Shown in pieces: positions 9,013 to 16,679 of a stretch of 64,000 nucleotides of DNA. Each line of letters opens with the position of its first letter. Within the stretch, counting starts at the first letter, position 1. Source of the DNA: Ligilactobacillus saerimneri DSM 16049 (lineage in GTDB: Bacteria > Bacillota > Bacilli > Lactobacillales > Lactobacillaceae); contig NZ_AUHQ01000002.1 in NCBI RefSeq assembly GCF_000423265.1, forward strand, positions 1-64,000, given 5' to 3'. The notes below the pieces were generated by a model that saw only the letters and a program-made list of their open reading frames with translations, did not search any database and was not told the DNA's origin. Made by a program: the position numbers and the translations under genes.

Positions 9013-10074
9013 ATGCCAAAAAAAGCTATTACTAACCATCCATTAACCAAGCTAGTTGCGGGCAGTCTCTGTGCGTTCGTTCTCGGAGGTATCTTGGCTG
9101 CTCCAACCCTCCGTTCATCGCAGCATACCGTTCCCTCCACAGCCGTGGTCCACGCTGACACAACTGACAGTAGCAGTAGCCAACAAACCACCCACACCCT
9201 TACTTCCCCCTATGTTGTCTATGGATCTGGCGTTGCTCAGGAAGTCTATCCTAAGCTCAACGATGCCTTCCAAATTGATAGTAGTTTTAAAAAGCTCACA
9301 GTAAATGCTGCTGATTACCACAAGTACATCAACAATGACGCAACTACCGATGCTGCGATGATCTCATCCGTCGCAATCGCTCCTGGTGATCCTGGCTCTG
9401 GGGTTAAGGTTAATATCAAACCGTATAATGGTGCTGACAATATTACTAAGGTAACTGCTCAGCAGTATGCTCTCGTAGCCCAAATGGCTGGAGTTACTGA
9501 CATTACCATCACAGTTACAGCCAACCGTGCTGTTTCTGGGGAATCCGCTCTTACCGGAGTCTATAAAGCTCTGGCCACTGATGGTGCACCATTGAACACT
9601 ACTAATACTGCTTCAGCCAACCAACTCCTAGACGCCACCCAAACAGCAATCGATGCCAATAAGGATGATACTGCTTACCCAAGTAAATTGATGACAGCGG
9701 TAGGGGATACCACCAAGGCCATTGCACAAGAAAAACAAGCTTCTGGCGCCCTTACCGAACAGGAAATTGCCGCCCTCTTGGATAAATATTTAGCCAAACA
9801 AGGGATCAGCAATACCATCAATAACAACCAACGGACACTGATTATCAATGCTTTGATTAATTTCCAAAAAGCTCCTATTGCTAATAGCAAATCATACGTA
9901 AGTAATGTAACCAATACAATCAATAACATTAAAACATCATCTGGCAACCTCATGAACAAAGCTAAAAACTGGTTTAACAGCGCTACTACAAAGAAAACTG
10001 TAGCGCAAACCTCCCAGCAAGCAGAAGGCTGGTGGGACAAGTTTGTGGCTTGGCTGAAAAGTTTGTTTAATTAA
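9013..10074 (+). CDS. Secreted DUF1002 family protein
   Basis: The 353-residue protein starts with a signal peptide (KK at 3-4, hydrophobic stretch about 13-32, likely cleavage after VVHA near residue 48) and a Ser/Thr-rich linker. The core (about 60-285) has the DUF1002 hallmarks: the start VVYGSGVAQEV, AAMISSVAIAPGDPGSGVKV-like strand, QYALVAQMAGVTDITITV and GESALTGVYKA. Function of the family is unknown. The C-terminal 60 residues are polar and end in a Trp-rich amphipathic helix (GWWDKFVAWLKSLF), which may contact membranes. No LPXTG anchor. Monocistronic. Confidence 0.85.
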   Translation: MPKKAITNHPLTKLVAGSLCAFVLGGILAAPTLRSSQHTVPSTAVVHADTTDSSSSQQTTHTLTSPYVVYGSGVAQEVYPKLNDAFQIDSSFKKLTVNAADYHKYINNDATTDAAMISSVAIAPGDPGSGVKVNIKPYNGADNITKVTAQQYALVAQMAGVTDITITVTANRAVSGESALTGVYKALATDGAPLNTTNTASANQLLDATQTAIDANKDDTAYPSKLMTAVGDTTKAIAQEKQASGALTEQEIAALLDKYLAKQGISNTINNNQRTLIINALINFQKAPIANSKSYVSNVTNTINNIKTSSGNLMNKAKNWFNSATTKKTVAQTSQQAEGWWDKFVAWLKSLFN

Positions 10075-10084
10075 GCGACTATAA

Positions 10085-10130
10085 AAGGCGGACTAACTGT
10101 TTGTTTGATAACAGCTAGCCCGCCTTATTG
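10085..10130 (+). terminator. Terminator after the DUF1002 gene
   Basis: Imperfect 17-base arms AAGGCGG...CTGTT and AACAG...CCGCCTT; the T-run is weak (TTATTGCGTTCTT). Confidence 0.6.
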
Positions 10131-10140
10131 CGTTCTTCTC

Positions 10141-10286
10141 TTGCCAGACCTAGCTCTGGCTGGCAAACAAAAACCCTACCGTGGAACGATAGGGACAAAA
10201 AGGGTTTCCAAGTTCTTTTAGGGGAAAAACTTGGATGGTATTAAATTTACTTTTAGGGGGAGTAAATTTGTACCTCAATTAAGGTA
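10141..10286. repeat. Chain of five consecutive hairpins
   Basis: Arms are TTGCCAG/CTGGCAA (10141-10166), CCCTA/TAGGG (10174-10194), CCAAGTT/AACTTGG (10208-10234), AAATTTACT/AGTAAATTT (10243-10269) and TACCT/AGGTA (10271-10286). The third and fourth have similar loops, TCTTTTAGGGG and TTTAGGGGG. The spacing is regular and there is no ORF, which fits a structured RNA or a cluster of protein-binding palindromes. Confidence 0.4.
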
Positions 10287-10357
10287 TATCATTACTATAA
10301 TCATATTATGTGAAGAAATTATGAATATTTTGGCAAAAAAATGTGAATTTAAGTAAA

Positions 10358-10560
10358 AAAATACCCACCGTGTAGCCAGACGGTGGATAGATATGGGTCA
10401 TAATCATTATTTTCACTTCAAAAATGACAGGGTGGACCGTCTTTAATCCTGGCAAGAGTCATAAAATAACCCTCTAAAGTCGACCCTTTTTGACCAAAAT
10501 AAAGATTATCTTCTTATGGCATTACATGTCTGCCTTACCCGCAATTCATTTTATCATACT
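10358..10560 (-). ncRNA. Candidate small RNA ending in a strong terminator
   Basis: On the minus strand TATGATAAA (10557-10549) resembles a -10 box. About 180 bases on, arms CCACCGT and ACGGTGG are followed by seven T residues (terminator 10358-10389). No normal ORF lies between; the longest candidate peptide starts MTLARIKDG and has only 14 codons. Function unknown. Confidence 0.35.
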
Positions 10561-10751
10561 TCAAACTTAAAAGCATTTTTTAAAAAAACAAACTAAAAAA
10601 TATAATCTTTATCTTATTTTATTTACATCCACCTGTTTTATTGTTCTTATTTTATCGTCTTGTGGTACGATTGACTTGTAAATGAAACTTACATCTTCTC
10701 TGCTCACAATACCCCCATATTATGATTATAGTAAGCGACCATTTACATAAA

Positions 10752-10783
10752 CCCCGGTCTGTTTGACTGGGATTTTTTTGTAA
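10752..10783 (+). terminator. Terminator of a second candidate short transcript
   Basis: CCCGGTC and GACTGGG arms with a TGTTT loop are followed by TTTTTTT. A promoter-like TGGTACGAT (extended -10) lies at 10662-10670, so a transcript of about 110 bases is possible. The encoded peptides are not recognisable. Confidence 0.5.
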
Positions 10784-11036
10784 TGCAGCTAATCTAACGT
10801 TTTTTCTAATACTGCGACATTTGGCAAGAATCAAGCCTTGACTATTGTAGAGCTTTTAAACATAATGAATTTGCAAGAATAATTTTATATTAAATGTTAT
10901 TACAATAAACGTTGGCATTCCACACATTTACCGCTTTCATCATTGATTTAGCGGGGTTTTAGTGTCTCTTGTATACAAAAAGTGGTTAATAATACATTTA
11001 GGCGGTGCCGACATTTGCATTTCAGGAGGGATTGGC

Positions 11037-11393
11037 GTGCAACATTCATATAACGACATCGGGAGTGCCATTCGCAAGCAACGTCATCGCGCTGGCCTAA
11101 CACAAGAAAAGCTAGCTGAGTACAGTGGACTTTCTGTTAACTTTATTTCTAAGATTGAGCGAACTGAAGGTCAAAATATCAGTTTTCAGAAATTAGGAAA
11201 TATCGCAGATGCATTAGGGGTTGATATTGCTGATTTCTTCACTGAAAAAGATACTAGTAGCGAAAATGAGATGCCACCATATACTGCAATGTTATTTCGG
11301 CAATTGAAAAAGCTTGATTACGAAGATGCAAACAAAATCAGCAAATATTTTTCACAAATTTTGACATATTTCACCAAGGAAAGTGCCAACTAA
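11037..11393 (+). CDS. XRE-family transcriptional regulator
   Basis: 118 residues with an N-terminal Cro/C1 HTH (about 8-65): IGSAIRKQRHRAGLTQEKLAEYSGLSV-type helices, then ISKIERTEGQNISFQKLGNIADALGV. The C-terminal 45 residues are predicted helical. I use GTG 11037 because AGGAGGG lies six bases upstream; the frame extends further but has no such signal. Probably a DNA-binding repressor, target unknown. It converges with the NAD-binding gene pair and shares a terminator with it. Confidence 0.85.
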   Translation: MQHSYNDIGSAIRKQRHRAGLTQEKLAEYSGLSVNFISKIERTEGQNISFQKLGNIADALGVDIADFFTEKDTSSENEMPPYTAMLFRQLKKLDYEDANKISKYFSQILTYFTKESAN

Positions 11394-11418
11394 AAAACCA
11401 GCTTAAAAGCTGGTTTTT
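11393..11418. terminator. Bidirectional terminator
   Basis: AAAAAACCAGCTT and AAGCTGGTTTTTT form a near-perfect stem between the convergent XRE and NAD-binding genes. Confidence 0.9.
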
Positions 11419-11426
11419 TGTATTCT

Positions 11427-12077
11427 TTAGGCTCGGCTAGGATCGAAGATTGGCGCATCACCTTCACTGCCCGGCTCACCCAAAGCTATATTTAAATTGT
11501 CATATTCACCACGTTGATCCCGAACGATTTGTGTGATTGCCCGACCAACGGCTTCCCGCGATACCTGTGTAAACATGAACTGTTGGTTCCGTGTCCGTGC
11601 TTGGTAATTATCATTCATACTGTTGGTGTATGTTGGTGGCAACCGCAGGATAGTATAGGTAACTCCCGATTGCTCCACCGTATCGGTTAACTGCTTCATT
11701 TGGTTCAAGAATTCCTCACCACGGTGCTCTTTGAGCCATTCGCCGAACTTACCGGGAACTTCATCATAGATCCCAACTGCACTAGCATAAATCAATTTAG
11801 GTCCCTGAGCTTGCTTGATTGCGTGCAAGACATGGTTCAGGATCGAAGCATCGCTAGTATCAAGAAAGACATAATCGACTCCCGTCATTGCCTGGACTAG
11901 TTGATCCTCATCATCCAACCGCCCAGTAATCTTTTCTTCCCGTTCCGGTGCAGTCACACGGATGGCATCAAGATTTTCTCCGTACATCACCAAGTCATCA
12001 AAAGATTCTTCCAAGAATTCATCCAGTACGGCAGCTGGTAACTTCTTGGTTGTATCCAAGATTAACACTTTCACCAT
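11427..12077 (-). CDS. NAD(P)-binding (NmrA/SDR-like) protein, paralogue 1
   Basis: 216 residues with a Rossmann-like layout: start MVKVLILD, a strand and helix series, VDYVFLDT, KLIYASAVGIYDE and SGVTYTILRLPP, as in atypical short-chain dehydrogenases of the NAD(P)H-binding family. The usual GxxGxxG loop is replaced by TTKKLPA, so cofactor binding may be altered. It follows a paralogue by 43 bases; the two share APERE, the VDYVF/VDVVY strand, SREA/SREG and GEPG. Substrate unknown. Possible redox sensor rather than enzyme. Confidence 0.7.
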   Translation of the reverse strand: MVKVLILDTTKKLPAAVLDEFLEESFDDLVMYGENLDAIRVTAPEREEKITGRLDDEDQLVQAMTGVDYVFLDTSDASILNHVLHAIKQAQGPKLIYASAVGIYDEVPGKFGEWLKEHRGEEFLNQMKQLTDTVEQSGVTYTILRLPPTYTNSMNDNYQARTRNQQFMFTQVSREAVGRAITQIVRDQRGEYDNLNIALGEPGSEGDAPIFDPSRA

Positions 12078-12120
12078 TATTACTTACCTCTTCATTTTGT
12101 TTTTCTTTTTTCCAAGTATA

Positions 12121-12789
12121 TTATTCTTCTGTATCTTCATCATCCATATAGAAGAATGGCTTTTCTTGGATGGTCCCTGGCTCACCAATCCCATAATTGG
12201 CTTTAATGTAAGTACCTGAAGTATCAGTCAATACTTCCATGATCCCTTTAATCAAGCCTTCACGACTGAGCTGAGCTAACATGAACTTTTGGTTTTGCGG
12301 AACCATGACAAACTTATCATTATCAGATTCTTCATACAGCCATGTGTACCGCAAAATCGTATAGTCTAACCCAGAACGCTCAACAGCATCAGCACACCGC
12401 CGCAAACGGCCAATTGCAGGGGCACCTAGTTGTTTGATGTTCCATACACCAAAATCGCCTCCGGTTTCTCCATAGATCCCGACGACAGTTGTGGCAATCA
12501 AACGGTTCACATGCGTTGCCTTCATCGCAGCAATCACTGTCCGCACTTCATTTAGCTGCAACATCTTGTTGAGATAGACAACATCAACCCCAGCCATCGC
12601 CTCAACTAACTTAGCTTCATCTGTCAAACGTCCATCGATTAAGGTTTCCCGTTCCGGTGCTGATACCTGAACCTTAGCTGCGACAAGGTGATCATAGATC
12701 ACGACATCATCAGTGGTATTAACCAAGATGCTATCCCGCAAACCAGCGGTGATTGGATTGGTGTCACCTAAAATCAATACTTTTGTCAT
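12121..12789 (-). CDS. NAD(P)-binding (NmrA/SDR-like) protein, paralogue 2
   Basis: 222 residues, tandem paralogue of the gene that follows it. Start MTKVLILGDTNPITAGL keeps one Gly of the dinucleotide loop. Shares VSAPERE, AMAGVDVVYL, LIATTVVGIYGE and SGLDYTILRY with family members, ending in an acidic tail MDDEDTEE. Likely cotranscribed with paralogue 1. The substrate cannot be told. Confidence 0.72.
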   Translation of the reverse strand: MTKVLILGDTNPITAGLRDSILVNTTDDVVIYDHLVAAKVQVSAPERETLIDGRLTDEAKLVEAMAGVDVVYLNKMLQLNEVRTVIAAMKATHVNRLIATTVVGIYGETGGDFGVWNIKQLGAPAIGRLRRCADAVERSGLDYTILRYTWLYEESDNDKFVMVPQNQKFMLAQLSREGLIKGIMEVLTDTSGTYIKANYGIGEPGTIQEKPFFYMDDEDTEE

Positions 12790-12878
12790 ACTAACTCTTC
12801 CCTTCTGAGCAACTATTACCTTATCTATTTTACCGCTTTCAGCCGGGACATTACTATATTTATTACAAGACTCTAAAC

Positions 12879-14354
12879 TTATTCTTGCTCAGTTACCTGT
12901 GATTGGTAGTGGCGGCTAACCCACCAATTGTAGCCAATCCCCAGCAAAATCACTAAGCTTGCGACCACCATAATTGCATGTAAACCACTATGCAAGATCC
13001 GTCGCATCGTCGGCACCAATGCTGGCGGTAAAGTCCGACTGGCCTGCACATTACTAATCTTATTCATCATTGCCATCGTTACCCGCCCATGGGTTGCTTG
13101 AACTTCTCTAAACATCATCACGTTCATAATGACCCCATACAGGGATGACATAAACGTTTGGGCCAAGATTCGGACCAAATAAGATAGTGAAGTAGCAATT
13201 GCCATGTCTGCCGGCGGAGCATCTTGTTGAACTTTCACCTGCAAAATCACAAAAATCAAGCCGGAGCCTAGACCGCTAAAGAAACATGCAATTAACAAGA
13301 CCCAAAATGGGGCCGCAAACCCACTAACAACCAAAACGACTAAACTTACCAAAGTTGCAAATAAACCCCAAAAGATTAAAGTTCCCGCTTGGTAACGCGT
13401 TTGCAAATAGGGGCTAACTTGGGCAATGCCCATATTGGATAAAGCATTGGGAATCTGCGTCAATCCGCCTATTAACGCAGTGGTGGCTAGTAAACCTTGA
13501 GCCCAGGTTGGAACATAATTAGCGATCGCGATCCCTCCACCCCAAGCTAGGGAAAAAAGAATGAAATCAGCTAATAGGAGTTTATTTTTAAGAATGCGCC
13601 CCGGAACAATTGGGTCAACTGCCGCGCGCTCGACGCGCTTCATCGCTAATAAACACACCCCACCTAAGCCAACTAAGATAACCGTCCACAACAATGGTGC
13701 CATCCCAATCAGTTGAATCCCCAACAAAATTAGTGCCAAACCACCTGTCATCAATACCGCACCAGCATAATCGAACTGGCTGGTCACTTTATTGGACTGG
13801 GTTTGATAAAACCGTTGAACAATCAGAATCGTTACCACGCCTAACGGAATATTGATGTAAAAAATCCAGTGCCAGCTCAAAGAGTCAACAATCCAACCGC
13901 CAACTAATGGTCCCAGGACAGTTGCCGTACTCCAACTAGCTGAAATATAACCTAAAGCTTTAGCCCTTTGATAATACTTGGGAAAAATTTCGCCAATAAT
14001 AATATAGGGTAAAGAACCTATTCCCCCAGCGCCAATCCCCATGAAAAAGCGCGCTAGTAGAAAATAATAAATGTTACTAGCCATTCCTTCAAAAGCAGAA
14101 CTCACAATAAATAACACCAAGCCGAGCTGAAATGCTAGTTTATTACTAGTTCTTTCTCCCAGCTTACCCCACAAAGGCGAAAAAACTGCCATTCCCAGCA
14201 GAAAAACTGCTACAATCCATCCCATATATTGGATCCCATGCAGGTCACTAACAATAGCTGGCAGTGCAGTCGTGATGATTGTTGCATCCATCCCTGAAAC
14301 AACATTGGCTAATAAGAGGGCAACCGTCACCCAAGTGATTTGTTTTCTTGTCAT
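12879..14354 (-). CDS. DHA2-family (14-helix) drug:H+ antiporter
   Basis: 491 residues, about 14 membrane helices. Begins with the DHA2 hallmark LLANVVSGMDATIITTALPAI (helix 1, D of motif D1), then motif A GKLGERTSNKLAF, and motif C-like ATVLGPLVGGWIVD. Typical EmrB/QacA multidrug exporters use the proton gradient to expel cationic or lipophilic compounds. ATG start at 14354 after GAGGGGG. A leader region with a terminator hairpin and a possible leader peptide lies just upstream, suggesting induction by attenuation. Confidence 0.9.
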   Translation of the reverse strand: MTRKQITWVTVALLLANVVSGMDATIITTALPAIVSDLHGIQYMGWIVAVFLLGMAVFSPLWGKLGERTSNKLAFQLGLVLFIVSSAFEGMASNIYYFLLARFFMGIGAGGIGSLPYIIIGEIFPKYYQRAKALGYISASWSTATVLGPLVGGWIVDSLSWHWIFYINIPLGVVTILIVQRFYQTQSNKVTSQFDYAGAVLMTGGLALILLGIQLIGMAPLLWTVILVGLGGVCLLAMKRVERAAVDPIVPGRILKNKLLLADFILFSLAWGGGIAIANYVPTWAQGLLATTALIGGLTQIPNALSNMGIAQVSPYLQTRYQAGTLIFWGLFATLVSLVVLVVSGFAAPFWVLLIACFFSGLGSGLIFVILQVKVQQDAPPADMAIATSLSYLVRILAQTFMSSLYGVIMNVMMFREVQATHGRVTMAMMNKISNVQASRTLPPALVPTMRRILHSGLHAIMVVASLVILLGIGYNWWVSRHYQSQVTEQE

Positions 14355-14419
14355 TGTCTTTCCCCCTCGTCACTCTCCATATTCCATTCCATTTGTGCAT
14401 AAAAAAAGATGCGACACAA
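14351..14419 (-). CDS. Possible 22-residue leader peptide of the DHA2 exporter
   Basis: TTG 14419 lies eight bases after GGAGGG and opens a frame through the terminator hairpin, MCRIFFYAQMEWNM and an acidic end, whose TGA overlaps the exporter ATG (ATGA). Translation would disrupt the terminator and couple to the exporter. There is no homology evidence; a GTG at 14425 is an alternative start. Confidence 0.3.
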   Translation of the reverse strand: MCRIFFYAQMEWNMESDEGERQ

Positions 14420-14532
14420 GGTCACATCCCTCCAAATAATGACTACCTCGACTGTGTTATGGGAGTTACAGTACTAACTATTGAGAAACAAAATGAAAAA
14501 ACTAATAGTTAGATGTGCCAATAGTCATTATT
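14400..14532 (-). promoter_or_regulatory. Attenuator-like leader of the DHA2 exporter
   Basis: Minus-strand RNA would contain nested perfect arms AATAATGACTA/TAGTCATTATT (14532-14522 with 14445-14435) and CTAACTATT/AATAGTTAG (14512-14504 with 14482-14474), then GGAGGG and a terminator with arms GATGTGAC/GTCGCATC and seven T residues (14428-14401). An upstream CACATC (14517-14512) is complementary to the first half of the terminator and could act as antiterminator. Confidence 0.55.
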
Positions 14533-14766
14533 AGTAAACACGATTGATTGGTAAATCGCTTATGCATTAAAAATACAATTTTTATGAGTTTTTTTTAAGG
14601 GGGATTTCATCTTTTTTTCCTTTTTCTACCGAAAAAATAGGATTTACAGATCTCCCATGAATAAAATCGCCTGTCCATTCCCTAAATTATCATCATTTTC
14701 TAATTTTATAGAAAGCAAACATTACTTATCTTTTTCTTCTTTAAAATGGATAAAAAAAGAACAATC

Positions 14767-14802
14767 CAAAAGGCGCCTAAGAACCTATGTCCTCAGACGC
14801 CT
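14767..14802 (-). terminator. Terminator of the GRP transporter gene
   Basis: Arms AGGCGTCTGAG and CTTAGGCGCCT (with wobble pairs) followed by TTTTGG on the minus strand, 25 bases after the gene. Confidence 0.65.
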
Positions 14803-14826
14803 GCTTTTAAGATAACTTTTAGATTA

Positions 14827-15684
14827 TTAAGCGAAACTAGTCATGACACTACCAGCGACAATTAACACCAAGCCCAAAAGGGTAAAGACCATTTCCCGGC
14901 GAGTTTTCTTTTCCTTAAGGAACAATACCCCACCTAAAGTAGCCAGTACTACGCTTAATTGGGTGTAAATAAAGGCTGGAGCCACCCCATTTTCCCGCGC
15001 AGAGAAGATGTAAGCTAAGGCTGCTACCCCGAAGAATAGGCCTGCAACTGCTCCTAGCCAACTTTCTTTTTCTGCAAAAATCTGTACCTGGCCAGATGCC
15101 AATGCATAGATCATCGCACCTAATAAAATCCCTAACATTTGTGGGAAGAAGAGGGCTTGCCCATCAGCGTGCGGTACAATTTGTGGGAAAGCACTATAAA
15201 ACCAGTAGCCAACAGTCGTAACTACTAAAAAGACTAGGTTTTGCAGGGCTACGCGGTCAGTATCATCATTTTGATCGTTCACTGACGTCAAGACAACCCC
15301 CAGCACTACGATCAATAAAGCAACAAAACCAATGATGCGGGCGCTAGCGCCTGGCCAATCACCGAAAATCATTACCCCCACTAAGGAGTTCCCTACCAGC
15401 TGTAAGCCCGTTGAGATCGGCATCGTTTTGGCAACACCAATGCTGCGGAAAGAAACAAACTGACCAATTTGACCAATTGTCCAAAAAGCACCACAGAATA
15501 ATGCAAATAAGAACGTCCGAATATCCAAACTTGGACGGGCTACTAATAGCACCAAAACCCCCACGATGGTGGCACCTAACCCAGTTCCAAAGATCTGGTT
15601 GGCAGGTTTGCCCCCCGTCTTGCTAGCAACCAACGGCATGAGTCCCCACCCCAAGGCTGGGACCAACGCAATCAAAATATTCAT
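14827..15684 (-). CDS. GRP-family sugar transporter (GlcU/RbsU type)
   Basis: 285 residues forming about ten helices in the drug/metabolite transporter fold. The start MNILIALVPALGWGLMPLVASK, the segment GQIGQFVSFRSIGVAKTMPISTG and the C-terminal half with FSARENGVAPAF are typical of the glucose/ribose porters GlcU and RbsU, which import sugar by ion symport. A free sugar delivered this way would need a kinase; rbsK lies about 6 kb away. Glucose versus ribose cannot be decided from sequence. Confidence 0.87.
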   Translation of the reverse strand: MNILIALVPALGWGLMPLVASKTGGKPANQIFGTGLGATIVGVLVLLVARPSLDIRTFLFALFCGAFWTIGQIGQFVSFRSIGVAKTMPISTGLQLVGNSLVGVMIFGDWPGASARIIGFVALLIVVLGVVLTSVNDQNDDTDRVALQNLVFLVVTTVGYWFYSAFPQIVPHADGQALFFPQMLGILLGAMIYALASGQVQIFAEKESWLGAVAGLFFGVAALAYIFSARENGVAPAFIYTQLSVVLATLGGVLFLKEKKTRREMVFTLLGLVLIVAGSVMTSFA

Positions 15685-15814
15685 TTGTAATTCTCCTTAT
15701 GCCAATAAATTCTCTCTTAAATGTTTCCTTGCAAACTCTCTCTTTTTTGCAAGTGCTTTCTCCATTATCCATTTTTTATTGGTTGATTGCAAGAAAAATT
15801 AAAACGTTATCATT

Positions 15815-16666
15815 TTAAATCATCGCTAACGGTTGCTTTTGGGTCGGGGTTGGGAACTCTTGTTGTAGTTGTATTAACTCTTGTTCTGTCAAATATAGAT
15901 CGCCGGCTTGAACATTTTGCTGTGCATGTTCAGGTTGACTTGTCTGGGGAATCGCAATAACTCCCGGTTGCCGAATAACCCAGGCCAACATCACTTGAAA
16001 TACTGACACTTGGTGCGCTTGAGCAATTGCGCGTAAAACACGGTTGTTAGTCAACCTTTGGGTTCCCAAAGTATCACCCTGAGCTACTGGTGAATATGCC
16101 ATCAGCGGCATTTTCTGGGCTTGTTGCCAGGGTAACACATCGTACTCAATCCCGCGTTCGCCAATATTGTAAAGGTCTTGATTGACAACACACTGGTCAC
16201 CGCCAGGCGTCTGCCACAATTCCTCCAAGTCAGCGCGATCAAAATTTGATACTCCCCAATGGCGAATTTTGCCGGTTGCTTGGAGCCGATTCAACTCGGA
16301 TACTGTTTCTTCCAACGGTGTTGATCCGCGCCAATGATACAGGTATAAGTCAAAATAATCTGTTCCAACATTGCGTAGGCTCTGGTCTAAGCTGGCTTCC
16401 ATTCGTACTGCATTAGCATTAGCCGGTAAAACTTTATCAACTAGGTACACCTGCTCACGTGTATAGCCCTGAAGTGCTTTCCCTACCAGTCGTTCAGCTC
16501 GCCCATCGCCATACATCTCAGCGGTATCAATCAGTTGCGCCCCCGCCGTCAAACCTGCTCGAATAGCAGCAATTTCTTGCTTTTCTCGGCGGGGATCATC
16601 ACCCATGTGCCATGTCCCCAGCCCGATTGCCGGAAGAACTGTTTTCCCAATGGTTACAGTTTTCAT
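15815..16666 (-). CDS. Aldo/keto reductase
   Basis: NADPH-dependent reductase with a TIM-barrel fold. The 283 residues hold the catalytic tetrad: Asp and Tyr in IDTAEMYGDG, Lys in YLVDKVLP, His in DLYLYHW. Then GKIRHWGVSNFD and a C-terminal AIPQTSQPEHAQQN cofactor segment. Close to the YtbE/AKR5-like bacterial group. Its start lies 13 bases after the UvrA-like stop, so the two are probably cotranscribed. Substrate unknown. Confidence 0.88.
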   Translation of the reverse strand: MKTVTIGKTVLPAIGLGTWHMGDDPRREKQEIAAIRAGLTAGAQLIDTAEMYGDGRAERLVGKALQGYTREQVYLVDKVLPANANAVRMEASLDQSLRNVGTDYFDLYLYHWRGSTPLEETVSELNRLQATGKIRHWGVSNFDRADLEELWQTPGGDQCVVNQDLYNIGERGIEYDVLPWQQAQKMPLMAYSPVAQGDTLGTQRLTNNRVLRAIAQAHQVSVFQVMLAWVIRQPGVIAIPQTSQPEHAQQNVQAGDLYLTEQELIQLQQEFPTPTQKQPLAMI

Positions 16667-16679
16667 GCCCCTTCACTCC

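Larger units (their letters stand above)
10075..11036. other. 962-base region with no conventional gene
   Basis: After the DUF1002 terminator it holds the hairpin chain, one minus-strand and one plus-strand candidate small transcript, each with its own terminator, and AT-rich DNA before the XRE gene. The minus-strand reading frame across 10652-10834 lacks a ribosome-binding site and resembles no protein I recognise. Confidence 0.6.
14355..14826. other. 472-base region between the DHA2 exporter and the GRP transporter
   Basis: Apart from the leader elements and the terminator at 14767-14802, it is AT-rich (about 14540-14760) with no supported ORF. Confidence 0.6.

Noticed and set aside
10652-10834. 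60-codon minus-strand frame
   Set aside because: No ribosome-binding site, poor composition and it crosses a terminator on the other strand.
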